Source: JBGQMW01 sp963769845 (GTDB lineage Archaea; Thermoproteota; Bathyarchaeia; Bathyarchaeales; Bathycorpusculaceae). Taken from it: 64,000 bases of DNA. A program made the position numbers and the translations under genes. Numbering within the stretch: the first letter of the stretch is position 1; each line of letters starts with the position of its first letter. The stretch is from positions 34,007 to 98,006 of the forward strand of contig CAVYNL010000012.1 of the NCBI GenBank assembly GCA_963769845.1. The letters run 5' to 3'. Below the pieces are notes generated by a model. It was not told the DNA's origin and made no database searches. It saw only the letters and a program-made list of their open reading frames with translations. Positions 32,801 through 41,358 of the stretch are shown piece after piece.

Positions 32801-34802
32801 GACAGGTCTCATCGAGCATCCGATTTCGGACGGCGTGAGCTCACTGTACATCGCCTCAGCCCAGCGCCTCGAGGCTTCGCTGCCATCTCAAGAGATAGCT
32901 TGGACGTATCGCGGCAGTCTCCATTTCGGCTTAGTCTGCGCCGATGAGAACAAAGAGATCGTGGCCATCGGAGACAAGAACATGATCACGAACGAGGGAA
33001 TAGGCAGGTACGGCAATGAACAGCTTTTCATGAACATATTCCATTGGTTGGCCACGAGACACGCGTATGAACACGAAGTTGCGGCAACTTTGGAAGTCCC
33101 TTCATTTGTGCAAAAAGGCCAATCTGCCATCATCAGCGCGACTGTCCGCAACAAGGGTTCTGAAGACGAAACAGACATCAAAGCCTGCCTGTGGGTCAGC
33201 GGGGAGGAAGTGCAGCTTATTAATATTCTGCATCTACAGTCAGGAGAACCGTATACTTGCGAGTATTCTTGGTCACCGACAACGAACGCTGACTTCAACG
33301 TCACAGTGTACGTTTGTCCAGTAGCAGGAGAGAACCTCACCGCAAACAATTTCGCGACTACGGTGGTGCCAGTGTTCTATTACGAAAGGCATTACTTTGC
33401 TAACTGGTGGACTGAGTCTGGCATCCCTATGGGTTGGCATGCGGACAGTGGAAGCTGGCCTTACACGTTGACGTTTGACTTTCCATTGTACAACCATGTT
33501 TACAGGACGATCTACGTTTCGACTGACGGTTTGATCACCTTTGCAGCCACGAATCCTACTCAGGACAAATCAGCAAGAGCGTTAGCAGGGTTGGTCGCAA
33601 TAGCCCCTGCTTGGCATGACTGGTCGACGACTGGGAACCAAGGCATCTACATCGGACAACCTGATCCATCGCACGTTCTAGTCCGTTGGGAAGTTGTCGA
33701 TAGTTCAAGCGTGGCCGCAAGTTTCGCGGCGGAACTTGGAGCGGACGGTGTGATTCAATTTTTCTACGGATTCAGCAATCAGTCAGCGGCCGCCATCATA
33801 GGCATATCCAACGGCAGAGGGTACATGCTGGTTGAAAATGTTGAGAACGTCAACCATCTTCAAACCGTGGTGTTCACGCCCTTCGAACTCGAGCATGAAC
33901 TGTCTGTAACACTGCAAGCGCCCAAGTTCATCTCAGCCGGCACACCGGTCTTGTTGAATGTTACTGTATCAAACTTAGGTTCAGCCAACGAGACAAGCAT
34001 AGTTTTGCAGTTGCTCGTGAACGAAAGCACAGTTGAATCGTTGACATTGTCTAAGCTGAACAAGGGCTCGTTTAATCGGACAAGTATCCTGTGGACTCCT
34101 CCGACACAGGGGCAGTACAATCTGACGGCGTATGCCTCACCTGTTCCTGGAGAAGTATACACTGGCGACAATTGTGACTGGAGAACAGTGTTTGTGGTCG
34201 CCAACGCCACGACTTACGTCTCCGTTGAACCGCACACAACGACCGTGGAAGTTGGAGAGGAGTTCATTGTGGATATCTACGTAAACAGTGTTGAGAACCT
34301 GTACACGTGGCAGATAAAACTCTACTACAATGAGACAATCTTCCAATGCCAAGAGGCATGGTTGCCCTCAGACAACGTTTTCGCATACAGCATACCCTTG
34401 GTTCCGCCGCCAATGATCGAGGGCAACTACACACTGGTTGGTGCGACGCTGATGGGAAGCGAATGGCCCTTCACAGGATGCGGGACTTTGTGCAAGATCA
34501 GATTCAAGGCCATCAAGTCTGGCAACTGCACGCTGCTCTTCGACGATGTGGACACTTTCTTGCTCACCTCAAGCATGAAGTCAATGGATTTCAAGCCAGT
34601 GAACGGCTTCGCGGAAGCGTGGCTCCCCGACTTCAACAACGACGGCATCGTTGATTCTACAGACATAGCTCTCATAGCTCGAACATTCGGAATGCGACAA
34701 GGCGACCAAGGCTGGAATCCCGTCTTTGACATTAATCGCGACTCAAAAATCAACATGATCGACATAGCAAAAACCGCAAGAGCCTATGGCGGGTCTTCGT
34801 AG
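29832..34802 (+). CDS. subtilisin-family protease with CARDB, cohesin and dockerin modules
   Basis: The 1656-residue secreted protease has a signal peptide (FLAFALIAVCFLSLFFSADLL), an inhibitor-like propeptide, and the S8 catalytic domain: Asp198 (AVLDTGIDWHHPD), His232 (GHGTHCAGT) and Ser385 (SGTSVACPF). Four CARDB-like beta-sandwich repeats with the pattern LKP(R/K)..V...T(V/I).N.G..NE(T/N) start near residues 460, 775, 1080 and 1350, separated by glutamine-amidotransferase-like and lectin-like segments. A cohesin-like domain (~1462-1598) and a dockerin (~1600-1656, with DFNNDGIVDSTDIALIA and DINRDSKINMIDIAKTA) close the protein. Confidence 0.9.
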   Translation: MVFALFVRKRMETRFLAFALIAVCFLSLFFSADLLRSRATNTEEQGKSAYSSESAFDVPGLKDVGGRTQQVKDSEGSVVQKKENVSFVVGLNETCHAEASAVAKVADAHNGEVIDTVLSGEDQRAVVVEMSASSVSSFTEDLRQAGLASYVEPRGKSQTQFWPDDQYFSAQWGVQKIEADWAWNVSVGSHDVLVAVLDTGIDWHHPDLVSNYVPLGYDWVNDDADPMDDYGHGTHCAGTIAATMNNSQGIAGMAQVRIMAEKVLNNRGEGYSDWIANGIYHAVQQGARVISMSFGDYDGNEVVHEAIKYAYSAGVLLVACAGNGNTDAKFYPAAYPEVISVTATGPDDVKASFSNFGDWVELAAPGVGVLSTLPNNDYQSYSGTSVACPFVSGLCALILSEFPNSTASFARYLLRYSADDLGDPGYDKYYGYGRINARKALGSPSAEHEIVAFDLAAPPYLKPRVSNVMVAEIFNLGKNSENNIVVQLFANGSLVWNRTLASLSSYGSVSVNIDWMPTTEGTYNITLYAVPLPEEAILENNAVTKFIYVGFAVKAVVLRSSSSMSEDVIKNWNALDGEWQQFGDRMVYVDYMSLNKAHITYSDIASTDADVLIIANAQAEEFDNVELDAIERYIYEGHGLIMTGDCFNWEVPNNRRLTEFAGLDKDLSLGWFFNKTDLVQVLDASHPLFNKVPNPIVLPLVPSTVPSPLGEWSPSQLAGGTYLGFGYFNDSAIVEFRGLLYFSFLLETIPTQYHHHLQLLYNAILYSRYQKPTDQLKVTLDSPRYLKPKQTVLLNATVCNLGQKNETDVGLSLSVEGTIVNSTLVPELPVGAFKTVSYTWEPTIEGRYNITAYAPPILSEEQTHDNSATMVVTAHFERWVLWDTSHVNPSNVNEEYFTSCHELLRNEGFTVHDSVNAVLSSQLLSGYDILVLMTPERDYSSSEISDIQEWVRQGGSLFVVVGSGFTWTLRYLTVPYGIQLYRDYCGPAITTGLIEHPISDGVSSLYIASAQRLEASLPSQEIAWTYRGSLHFGLVCADENKEIVAIGDKNMITNEGIGRYGNEQLFMNIFHWLATRHAYEHEVAATLEVPSFVQKGQSAIISATVRNKGSEDETDIKACLWVSGEEVQLINILHLQSGEPYTCEYSWSPTTNADFNVTVYVCPVAGENLTANNFATTVVPVFYYERHYFANWWTESGIPMGWHADSGSWPYTLTFDFPLYNHVYRTIYVSTDGLITFAATNPTQDKSARALAGLVAIAPAWHDWSTTGNQGIYIGQPDPSHVLVRWEVVDSSSVAASFAAELGADGVIQFFYGFSNQSAAAIIGISNGRGYMLVENVENVNHLQTVVFTPFELEHELSVTLQAPKFISAGTPVLLNVTVSNLGSANETSIVLQLLVNESTVESLTLSKLNKGSFNRTSILWTPPTQGQYNLTAYASPVPGEVYTGDNCDWRTVFVVANATTYVSVEPHTTTVEVGEEFIVDIYVNSVENLYTWQIKLYYNETIFQCQEAWLPSDNVFAYSIPLVPPPMIEGNYTLVGATLMGSEWPFTGCGTLCKIRFKAIKSGNCTLLFDDVDTFLLTSSMKSMDFKPVNGFAEAWLPDFNNDGIVDSTDIALIARTFGMRQGDQGWNPVFDINRDSKINMIDIAKTARAYGGSS

Positions 34803-34840
34803 ACTCAAAATCGACGCCATGCTAAGGATATATGAAAGGT

Positions 34841-34914
34841 GGGCCGGGAGAGATTTGAACTCTCGACCTTTCGGTTATCAGCCGAACGCTCAAGCCAAGC
34901 TGAGCTACCGGCCC
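34841..34914 (-). tRNA. tRNA-Ile (GAT)
   Basis: The minus strand folds as a complete 74-base tRNA: acceptor GGGCCGG/CCGGCCC, D arm, anticodon stem TTCGG/CCGAA with loop CTGATAA (anticodon GAT), and a T arm GAGAG-TTCAAAT-CTCTC. No intron and no encoded CCA. Confidence 0.95.
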
Positions 34915-34968
34915 TACTCTGGTGCCATCTACTATACGTTAAATGCTATTTTTAAGGATTTTCGGAAC

Positions 34969-34975
34969 GTTTTTA
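34969..34975 (+). promoter_or_regulatory. probable TATA box for tRNA-Arg
   Basis: TTTTTAA lies about 26-32 bp before the tRNA-Arg 5' end, the usual archaeal box A distance. The divergent tRNA-Ile probably uses the AT-rich TTTAACGTATA region (34934-34944, minus strand). Confidence 0.45.
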
Positions 34976-35000
34976 ATCGCTACGCTCTTTATTCTTTGTC

Positions 35001-35076
35001 GGGCCCGTAGCCCAGTCTGGATTAAGGCGCTGGCCTTCGGAGCCGGAGAACGGGGGTTCAAATCCCTCCGGGCCCG
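35001..35076 (+). tRNA. tRNA-Arg (TCG)
   Basis: The acceptor stem GGGCCCG/CGGGCCC, the anticodon stem CTGGC/GCCGG (one G-U pair) around loop CTTCGGA (anticodon TCG), and the T arm with TTCAAAT are all present. It is intronless and divergent from tRNA-Ile, 86 bp away. Confidence 0.93.
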
Positions 35077-35111
35077 TTCCGTTTTCATCGGGAGAGCTCA
35101 CGCAGAGCTAA

Positions 35112-35118
35112 GCGCGCG
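35112..35118. repeat. GC tract
   Basis: Seven alternating bases lie between tRNA-Arg and the end of the acyl-CoA dehydrogenase gene. No gene fragment was recognised beside it. Confidence 0.6.
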
Positions 35119-35183
35119 TCAAGGGCCGCGCCTGTGCGAGCATCAATACGGTGAAGGACTCTTTCCCAAGGTTTCCCACGTGT

Positions 35184-36713
35184 TCAAAAAATGAAATCTT
35201 TGCTCACCCAGTCCGGGAACCACTTGTATTTTTCCAGAGTAGCGGTTTTTCGTAGTCCAGCGTAGGTGGCTTTTGCGAGGTCGATGGACCCTTTTCTGCC
35301 TCGGTACAGTTTGATTAGGTTCTTTGATTCAAGGTCTTCCAGTGTTGCATACAGTTTCGAATCGTTCGCTTCTGTTAGTCTCTCTCTTATGTCTTCAAGG
35401 GTCATGTAAAGGCCCGGGTTTGCCAGATAGTCTTCGGCAAGTACAGTCAAGACGTTTTCTTCTGTGATGCTGAATCTTGACAGAGGTTCCGCTGTTAATA
35501 TTGGAACCCCGAGCTTCTTGTTTACTTGTCGTCGCAACATTTTCAGATCTTTGTTCATCGCCTTCAATCCGCCTCTGAAAATGACCAGTCTCATGATCTG
35601 GTTGGTTCCTGCTCCGATCTGATTCACTTTGGCGTCGCGTAGGAAGCTTTCGAGCGGGTAGAATCGCGTCCATCCGTCTCCGCCCATCACCTGAATGGCG
35701 TCGCTGATGAGTCGCTCGTACGTGTCTGAAACGAACATTTTTGCAGTTGCAGCTTCAACCATGGCGTCTTTATGATGGTCCAAGAGATGAGCTGCGTGAT
35801 AGACCAACAAACGACAAGTGTATAGCCCCGATATCATTTCAGCAAGCTTCGCTTGATTCGTAGGCAGATCTATCGTCGGTTTGTCAAACTGCAGGCGACG
35901 TTGGGAATAGGCTACAGCGTTGCGGACTGATTCTCGCATCGGCCCGAGCATGCCCGAGGAGTATACGACGCGTTCGAAGTTCAATCCTGCCATCATAACC
36001 TTCCAGCCTGCTCCTTCTCCGCCAATGCAGTTACTTGCCTTGACCGTCACTTCATCGAAGTCCAAGGTACCGTTTGGTAGACCGATCCATCCTGAGAGCT
36101 CGTTGATTCTTTCGACAGAGAAACCCGGGGTTCCCCTCTGGACCAGGAAGGCGGTTAGATGTTGGTATTTGTCTTTGTCTTCCTTCTTTTCGCTTGACCG
36201 AGCGTAGACAACGTACGTGTCCGCTAAACCCGCGTTGGTTATGAACCGTTTCTTGCCGTTGAGAACATAGGTGTCTCCTTCTTTTCTCGCTGTTGTTTCG
36301 ATTCCCGCCGCGTCTGAACCGACGAAAGGTTCTGTTATGCATACGGCCCCGATAATCTGCCCCTTGGCTATCTTCGGAAGCCATGTATGCTTCTGTCCTT
36401 CCGTGCCGAAGGTTAGTATTTGCTCGACACCGCCAAACATGCTGACAGCGTACGCTTCGGACAGGGCTGAACAGACTCTGCTGAGTTCCTCGGTCACGAT
36501 GCTTGTCCCAGTAACGCCTGTGTCTAGACCTCCGTATTCGCCTGGGATTACAGTTCCAAACCATCCTCTTCTCGCGACTTCTTTCAGTAGGTCTGATGGA
36601 AATTTCTTTGTCCAGAAGGTCATCTCGCCCTCAGGGAGACTCTTGTCAGCGAAGGCTCCTGCATCTTCCATCAAACTCTTTTGCTTGTCAGTCCACCAAT
36701 GGAAAGGTTCCAT
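35184..36713 (-). CDS. acyl-CoA dehydrogenase with C-terminal winged-helix-like extension
   Basis: The enzyme oxidises acyl-CoA with FAD. Residues 1-385 or so form a complete ACAD: GAVCITEPFVGSDAAGIETTA (FAD/substrate loop), FITNAGLADTYVVYA, and QVMGGDGWTRFYPLESFLRDAKVNQIGAGTNQIMRLVI at the C-terminal helix. About 120 more residues follow, including TEENVLTVLAEDYLANPGLYMTLEDIRERLTEAND and LYATLEDLESKNLIKLYRG. That is the shape of a winged-helix domain, which is unusual on this enzyme. Confidence 0.88.
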   Translation of the reverse strand: MEPFHWWTDKQKSLMEDAGAFADKSLPEGEMTFWTKKFPSDLLKEVARRGWFGTVIPGEYGGLDTGVTGTSIVTEELSRVCSALSEAYAVSMFGGVEQILTFGTEGQKHTWLPKIAKGQIIGAVCITEPFVGSDAAGIETTARKEGDTYVLNGKKRFITNAGLADTYVVYARSSEKKEDKDKYQHLTAFLVQRGTPGFSVERINELSGWIGLPNGTLDFDEVTVKASNCIGGEGAGWKVMMAGLNFERVVYSSGMLGPMRESVRNAVAYSQRRLQFDKPTIDLPTNQAKLAEMISGLYTCRLLVYHAAHLLDHHKDAMVEAATAKMFVSDTYERLISDAIQVMGGDGWTRFYPLESFLRDAKVNQIGAGTNQIMRLVIFRGGLKAMNKDLKMLRRQVNKKLGVPILTAEPLSRFSITEENVLTVLAEDYLANPGLYMTLEDIRERLTEANDSKLYATLEDLESKNLIKLYRGRKGSIDLAKATYAGLRKTATLEKYKWFPDWVSKDFIF

Positions 36714-36918
36714 GCATCAACACCACAAGTACTATTCGCTACGATGCGACATGAATTTTAAATTTTCGCAAATATAAAAGCATGTTGATGTAGGCAGTCT
36801 TCTCTATCGTTGTGCGCGAGCGGTCGCGAGTGTCTGGTTGAGGCGCGAGAGAATACGTCAAGTCTTATATGATGAGTCTTAGAATAATGGGGTGTCTTGC
36901 TCAAGCTGCTGCAGGAAG

Positions 36919-38250
36919 ATGGGTCGGATGAGAAAGACAATATTCAAGAAACTTGAAGCGCAGGGTCTCATATCAAACTATAATCATTTGAGAAAGAATT
37001 TGCCTCCGAAACTTCCTGAGAGGGTTTTTGTCTGGGACGAAACGCTGATGGAGGGTGCACAATCACCCGCAGTCTTCCTGACCTACGTTGAAAAGGTTAA
37101 GCTTGCCAAAATGATGGATGAGATGGGTGTGTCCATAATAACCGTTGGATACCCTGCGTTGTCTGAGGAAGAAAAGAGCAGCGTTCGAAAGATAGCCAAC
37201 GAGGGATTTCAGCAGGCGAGCCTAGCTGCCTTGTCAAGGATGAGCCGAAATGATATAGACTCGTGTCTTGAGTGCGGTATAAGGGAGATTCAACTGTTTA
37301 CTCCGTTCAATGGTCTGAACCTTCAGTACAATCTGAAAGCCACGAAGGAGCAGGTTTTGAAAGCTACCGTGGATTGCATCGAATATGCAAAGAAGCACGG
37401 AGCAAAGGTTGATTTTGTGTTGGAGGACGGTTCGAGAACTCCCTTGCCCGATATTTTGCAGATCTTTGGGACTGCAGTCAAAGCTGGGGCGGACAGACTT
37501 GTGGTCTCAGATACCGTGGGCTTCATGAGACCCTTGTCTATGCGATATTTGATTTCGCACATAAGGGACGGTCTGGCAGAACTGGTCAAGAAAGAGCTTT
37601 CGCTTTCTGTTCATTGTCACAACGATTTTGGGTTGGCCACGGCGAACACGTTGGCAGCTGTCGAAGAAGGAGTATCCTACGTGCACGCCTGTGTGGCCGG
37701 CTTCGGTGAAAGGTCGGGCTGTGCCCCATTTGAAGAAGTATGCACTGCTCTTGAACTACTCTATGACATTGACACGGGGATAGAGTTGGACAAGCTATAC
37801 AGGCTTTCGCAATTAGCCGAGAAGACTTTCGCGTTGCCCATCCAGTTTCACAAACCGATGATTGGTGAAAACGCGTTCGCATATGAACAGGAAGGACATG
37901 TGCAGGCAATGCTGGCGAATCCGATGACGTACGAACCCTTTCCGCCTGAAATCATAGGAAGAGAGACAATCTTCTATTTTGGAAAGAATACCAAGAAGAA
38001 TTTGGTCGAGAGCCGCCTTGACCAAGCTGGGATAAAGGCTACACCAGCACAGGTGGATGAGATTGTGAAGAGAATTAGAGGAACACATGAGAGCTTGGAT
38101 AAGGGCGAAGCCCAGATGACCTTCTATCAAATCAAGAAGTTGATGAAGGAACTACGCAAAGGATTGACAGAGGAAGAATTCTGGAAGATGGTCGAGCAGA
38201 TTACTAGACAAAAACCCAAGCTTCCTGCAAGTGAAACGAAGCCTACGTAG
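36919..38250 (+). CDS. HMGL-like aldolase/lyase
   Basis: The ~443-residue TIM-barrel enzyme belongs to the HMGL-like family (HMG-CoA lyase, isopropylmalate/homocitrate synthase). It has RVFVWDETLMEGAQSPAV (metal-binding Asp and catalytic region), VSDTVGFMRP, and LSVHCHNDFGLATANTLAAVEEGVSYVHACVAGFGERSGCAPFEEV (HxH metal ligands and G-rich block). The frame is open to a GTG at 36892; the ATG at 36919 is the likely start, though an ATG at 36928 is possible. Nearby acyl-CoA genes fit a role in CoA-ester metabolism. The exact substrate is uncertain. Confidence 0.8.
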   Translation: MGRMRKTIFKKLEAQGLISNYNHLRKNLPPKLPERVFVWDETLMEGAQSPAVFLTYVEKVKLAKMMDEMGVSIITVGYPALSEEEKSSVRKIANEGFQQASLAALSRMSRNDIDSCLECGIREIQLFTPFNGLNLQYNLKATKEQVLKATVDCIEYAKKHGAKVDFVLEDGSRTPLPDILQIFGTAVKAGADRLVVSDTVGFMRPLSMRYLISHIRDGLAELVKKELSLSVHCHNDFGLATANTLAAVEEGVSYVHACVAGFGERSGCAPFEEVCTALELLYDIDTGIELDKLYRLSQLAEKTFALPIQFHKPMIGENAFAYEQEGHVQAMLANPMTYEPFPPEIIGRETIFYFGKNTKKNLVESRLDQAGIKATPAQVDEIVKRIRGTHESLDKGEAQMTFYQIKKLMKELRKGLTEEEFWKMVEQITRQKPKLPASETKPT

Positions 38251-38374
38251 TCGCCGGGAAATTACCATGACGCTAGTGCGTGCTTGCAGACTTATGGCTG
38301 TTTCTCTTTTATTGGTCAGAACAGGAGAAAGTCAAATGGTGGAATGGGCGATAACCGGTTGATAGTAACAAGTT

Positions 38375-38644
38375 CTAGCCGATTACTTCAACAGTGGTTC
38401 CCAAAGCGTGTCCTGGCACTCCTTTTCGGAACTTGGCCTTGACGACTCCCTTCTTGCCGTGTAGACCTATGATTTTCCCGATAATCTTGTTTTTTCCCTC
38501 TTTCCAAATCACTTTTCGTCCGACGAGTTTGCCAGTTTCGGCGACTGAGTCTGTGTTGGCGAATTGGATTAGGCATTCCTTTGACATCTGGGTTCTGATG
38601 CCTATGTGATAGTTAACTATTGTTCCATGGATGGGTTGGGACAA
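38375..38644 (-). CDS. rpl35ae: ribosomal protein L35Ae
   Basis: This is a large-subunit ribosomal protein found in archaea and eukaryotes. The 89 residues match the family: GTIVNYHIGIRTQMSKECLIQF, GRKVIWKEGKNKIIGKIIGLHGKKGVVKAKFRKGVPGHALGTTVEVI. The start is a TTG at 38644, preceded at some distance by GGAGGT. It stands alone. Confidence 0.9.
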   Translation of the reverse strand: MSQPIHGTIVNYHIGIRTQMSKECLIQFANTDSVAETGKLVGRKVIWKEGKNKIIGKIIGLHGKKGVVKAKFRKGVPGHALGTTVEVIG

Positions 38645-38747
38645 GGTTTTTCACCGTTGCGATACCTCCTTTAGGGAACGGCTTGCTCTTAAACATGTTT
38701 CGCTTCACCTTGACGCCTGTCCATTGCCTTGGATAGTTTGTGCTCAT
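38613..38747 (-). CDS. possible 44-residue basic peptide overlapping L35Ae start
   Basis: The ATG at 38747 opens a frame reading MSTNYPRQWTGVKVKRNMFK and KPFPKGGIATVKNLVP, ending at TAA 38613-38615, 32 bp inside the L35Ae gene in another frame. It could be a leader peptide coupled to L35Ae translation or a chance ORF. Confidence 0.25.
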   Translation of the reverse strand: MSTNYPRQWTGVKVKRNMFKSKPFPKGGIATVKNLVPTHPWNNS

Positions 38748-38961
38748 TTGAACCTACTCTTGTGTGCAAACGTCCATTTTGACTGCAAAATCACTAGACT
38801 ATCCTCCCGAATTGCCTACGTAGAGTGCATACCTTAATATGTGACCAAGCATATTGTATTAGTGCGTAGAATTTTCATAGAGAAAAATAGAGACAAAAGA
38901 GTTCTAAACCAGTTTTGTCATTTTTCCTGACCATTCTACTAAAAAATACGAGGTGAAAACT

Positions 38962-39153
38962 ATGCAACTAATAAGTAAAGAGAAAAACATGTCTGCACAA
39001 GCTTGGACGGACAGAGCTCAAAGGAGGCACATCCCTAGAGTTGACTACTATTCTCAACTGAGAAGTTGGGTGCAGCATGTCATACTGGAAGCAGAGAAGA
39101 GCAAAGATTTCGACAAGAAAGATCAGTTCTTGAACCTTTTGAAGGAACTCTAG
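38962..39153 (+). CDS. small protein, unknown
   Basis: The ATG at 38962 follows GAGGTGAAA and gives a 63-residue soluble protein (ISKEKNMSAQAWTDRAQRRH, VDYYSQLRSWVQHVILEAEKSK) that is largely helical and charged. A GTG at 38953 is an alternative start. No family was recognised. Confidence 0.45.
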   Translation: MQLISKEKNMSAQAWTDRAQRRHIPRVDYYSQLRSWVQHVILEAEKSKDFDKKDQFLNLLKEL

Positions 39154-39369
39154 AATTGTCCCACGCTTTCCAAAGGATCAACCACAAAAAGCGCAGACAG
39201 ACTGAGAAAAAACAAACCCTTACCCAACCAACAACAGCGACAGATACCCTTTGATCCCCCGAATCCACAGATGCCTCGCGATTTGTAGATCGCTCTCGAA
39301 CTCAAAAGATAATAGCGGCGTTGCACATACATTATTGAAAGTCTAATCTCCCCTGAGGAAAGATGATTC

Positions 39370-39498
39370 TTGTATATTGAACAAAGATATCTCAAAATCA
39401 GAAAGAAAAGACCGCAAGAGCCAAGGAAAAAGAAACGAAAGAAAAAAAGCGCGTTTGACAGGTTCTGGAAGGTCGAATTCGCCAGAATAGGCTGCTAG
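39370..39498 (+). CDS. possible 42-residue basic peptide
   Basis: A TTG at 39370 preceded by AGGAAAG opens a frame with a strongly basic middle (RPQEPRKKKRKKKSAF) and an aromatic end (FDRFWKVEFARIGC). It sits alone between two unrelated genes; evidence is limited to the open frame and the ribosome-binding-site-like stretch. Confidence 0.3.
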   Translation: MYIEQRYLKIRKKRPQEPRKKKRKKKSAFDRFWKVEFARIGC

Positions 39499-39542
39499 AA
39501 GCGTGCGGTAAGCGTCATTACTGAGGAATAGGTAGGCGTATC

Positions 39543-40334
39543 TTACTTGGTTCTTGGTATGTAAATGCCATCCGGGTCAATGGCTCTCAGAAGCCTGAGC
39601 TCTTCACACATTGGATAGTCTGTGGTGGGAACTTTGTTAGGCACGATGAGTTCAAATTCCGTGCTTTCTAGCACTTGTTGGACTGAGACTCCTGGGTGCA
39701 CTGTGGCAAGTCTCATGCATTCTGTTTTGGGGTCGAAGTCCATCTGGCACAGGTTTGTGACAACAAGTGAGGGTCCTCCTCCGAGCAGTCCTGCTTTTTC
39801 TCTTGCACCCGGACCTGTGAGAAATCCTGGGCTCGTTAGGTAGTCCAGCTTGTTCACCATCTTCCTTTTTTCGTGTGTCATTATGACGACTATCCGCTTG
39901 GCAGAGGATACGATATCGTTTCCGCCTCCGCTTCCAGGTAATCTCACGGTTGGTCTCTCGAAAGGCCCGATGTACGTGGTGTTGATGTTTCCGTACTTGT
40001 CAATTTGTGCGGCGCCGACAAAGCCCACGTCAACGTGTCCGCCTTGAAGCATAAGCCCAAGGGTCTCAATAATACCTATAGCTCCTGACGCACGGTATCC
40101 AAGCCTCGAATCGGCTATTGATAATGCTATGTCTTTGGCATTGGAGTCAATGAAGCCTGCTTCAAAGACGATCTTTGCACCGGGAGCGTGGGTTCTCTTT
40201 GCAAGGAGAGCAGCGACCATGGGCAGGCCTGTGCCGATGAAGACCACATCGCCGTTCCGTATTGCGCGGGAACCGCAAACTGCCATCAGTTCTAGGGTTG
40301 AGAATTCTTTTGGACTCGCGGTTTCTTTTTTCAT
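39543..40334 (-). CDS. CoA-transferase subunit B (glutaconate-CoA-transferase-like)
   Basis: This is the catalytic subunit of a class I CoA-transferase. The 263 residues contain VVFIGTGLPMVAALLAKRTH, the catalytic glutamate region (KIVFEAGFIDS, matching the EAG motif of GctB), and RLPGSGGGNDIVSSAKRIVVIM. It lies 12 bp after the subunit A gene in the same operon. The acid substrate is undefined. Confidence 0.88.
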   Translation of the reverse strand: MKKETASPKEFSTLELMAVCGSRAIRNGDVVFIGTGLPMVAALLAKRTHAPGAKIVFEAGFIDSNAKDIALSIADSRLGYRASGAIGIIETLGLMLQGGHVDVGFVGAAQIDKYGNINTTYIGPFERPTVRLPGSGGGNDIVSSAKRIVVIMTHEKRKMVNKLDYLTSPGFLTGPGAREKAGLLGGGPSLVVTNLCQMDFDPKTECMRLATVHPGVSVQQVLESTEFELIVPNKVPTTDYPMCEELRLLRAIDPDGIYIPRTK

Positions 40335-40346
40335 TCATTCTCCCCT

Positions 40347-41285
40347 TCAATATGCAAAGGGTTTCTTGGCCTTGAGTTTCATGAGTTTTTCCAAACCGAT
40401 TTTGTTCAGAAACTCGGTGCGATTTCTTACCCCTGTTATGTACTCTTCGCAGTATTTCTGCCATCCTTCTTCTGTCTTGCATTGTTCGTAGTATTTGCGG
40501 ACATGCTCTATGTCGTAGTCGTAGTAGTTGTACACCATCATTGGATGAGAGCCCCATGGGCACTCGACAACATGAGTGACATAGATGTTGGGAATAACCG
40601 TTTGGTCAGGCTGAGAACGGATGAATTCTGAATCAACAATCTCCTCAGTCGTCACTATGACCTTCTTGCCCGCCCGGGCGCCTTCAACATCTTCGCCTTT
40701 TATGCCGTCTATCTGCACGTTTCCTTCCCTGTCTACCCGTGACGCGTGTACTATGCTGAAGTCCGGCCGCACGGATGGAACCAGGACGACTTTCTCTCCC
40801 GTGAAGGGGCAACTGATGACCTCTGCCTTCTTGGGTCTGAAGCGTGTTTTTGTAAGAAGGTCTGTTCCCAGCATGCTTTTCAACGGCATAAACGGTACTC
40901 CCAACGCACCACCAAGAAACCGCAGAGCCATGGCCAAGTTGGTGTAGTCCTCGATTTCAACCGTCCCTTCTCGAATTCTGCGCTGAACGTTTGGAACCAG
41001 TCCAATTCCTTCTATTGCAAAGAAAGCCAATTCAAGACGTGAAACTACTCTTGCGCCGCAGAGTATGTCCATATCCATTTCTGAACCGCATGTGTAGATC
41101 GTCAAGTTGCGTTTGCATTGCCTGACTAGCTCGTGTGCAAAAGCCATTGGCGGACGTTGGAAACCAAACCCTCCCCAAAATAGATGCGCGCCATCTGGGA
41201 CAAGCTTCACAGCTTCTTCGAGGGAAATTCTCTTGTCTTCTACGGGCGCTTCGACCAACCGAACACCATCCCTTTGGATGTGCAT
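40347..41285 (-). CDS. CoA-transferase subunit A (glutaconate-CoA-transferase-like)
   Basis: The partner of the B subunit, about 312 residues from the ATG at 41285. It shows KRISLEEAVKLVPDGAHLFWGGFGFQRPPMAF (the GG.G oxyanion region of class I CoA-transferases) and PDFSIVHASRVDREGNVQIDG. The frame extends to 41330, but the extra residues are not family-like. With the acyl-CoA dehydrogenase and HMGL-like genes nearby, it may belong to an amino-acid or fatty-acid degradation route. Confidence 0.86.
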   Translation of the reverse strand: MHIQRDGVRLVEAPVEDKRISLEEAVKLVPDGAHLFWGGFGFQRPPMAFAHELVRQCKRNLTIYTCGSEMDMDILCGARVVSRLELAFFAIEGIGLVPNVQRRIREGTVEIEDYTNLAMALRFLGGALGVPFMPLKSMLGTDLLTKTRFRPKKAEVISCPFTGEKVVLVPSVRPDFSIVHASRVDREGNVQIDGIKGEDVEGARAGKKVIVTTEEIVDSEFIRSQPDQTVIPNIYVTHVVECPWGSHPMMVYNYYDYDIEHVRKYYEQCKTEEGWQKYCEEYITGVRNRTEFLNKIGLEKLMKLKAKKPFAY

Positions 41286-41358
41286 TAATGTACCTCTTGC
41301 ACATAGATTTTTCTGCTGACCTTGGTACATTTTCGAATGTGTTTTCTAGAGCGTGTTT

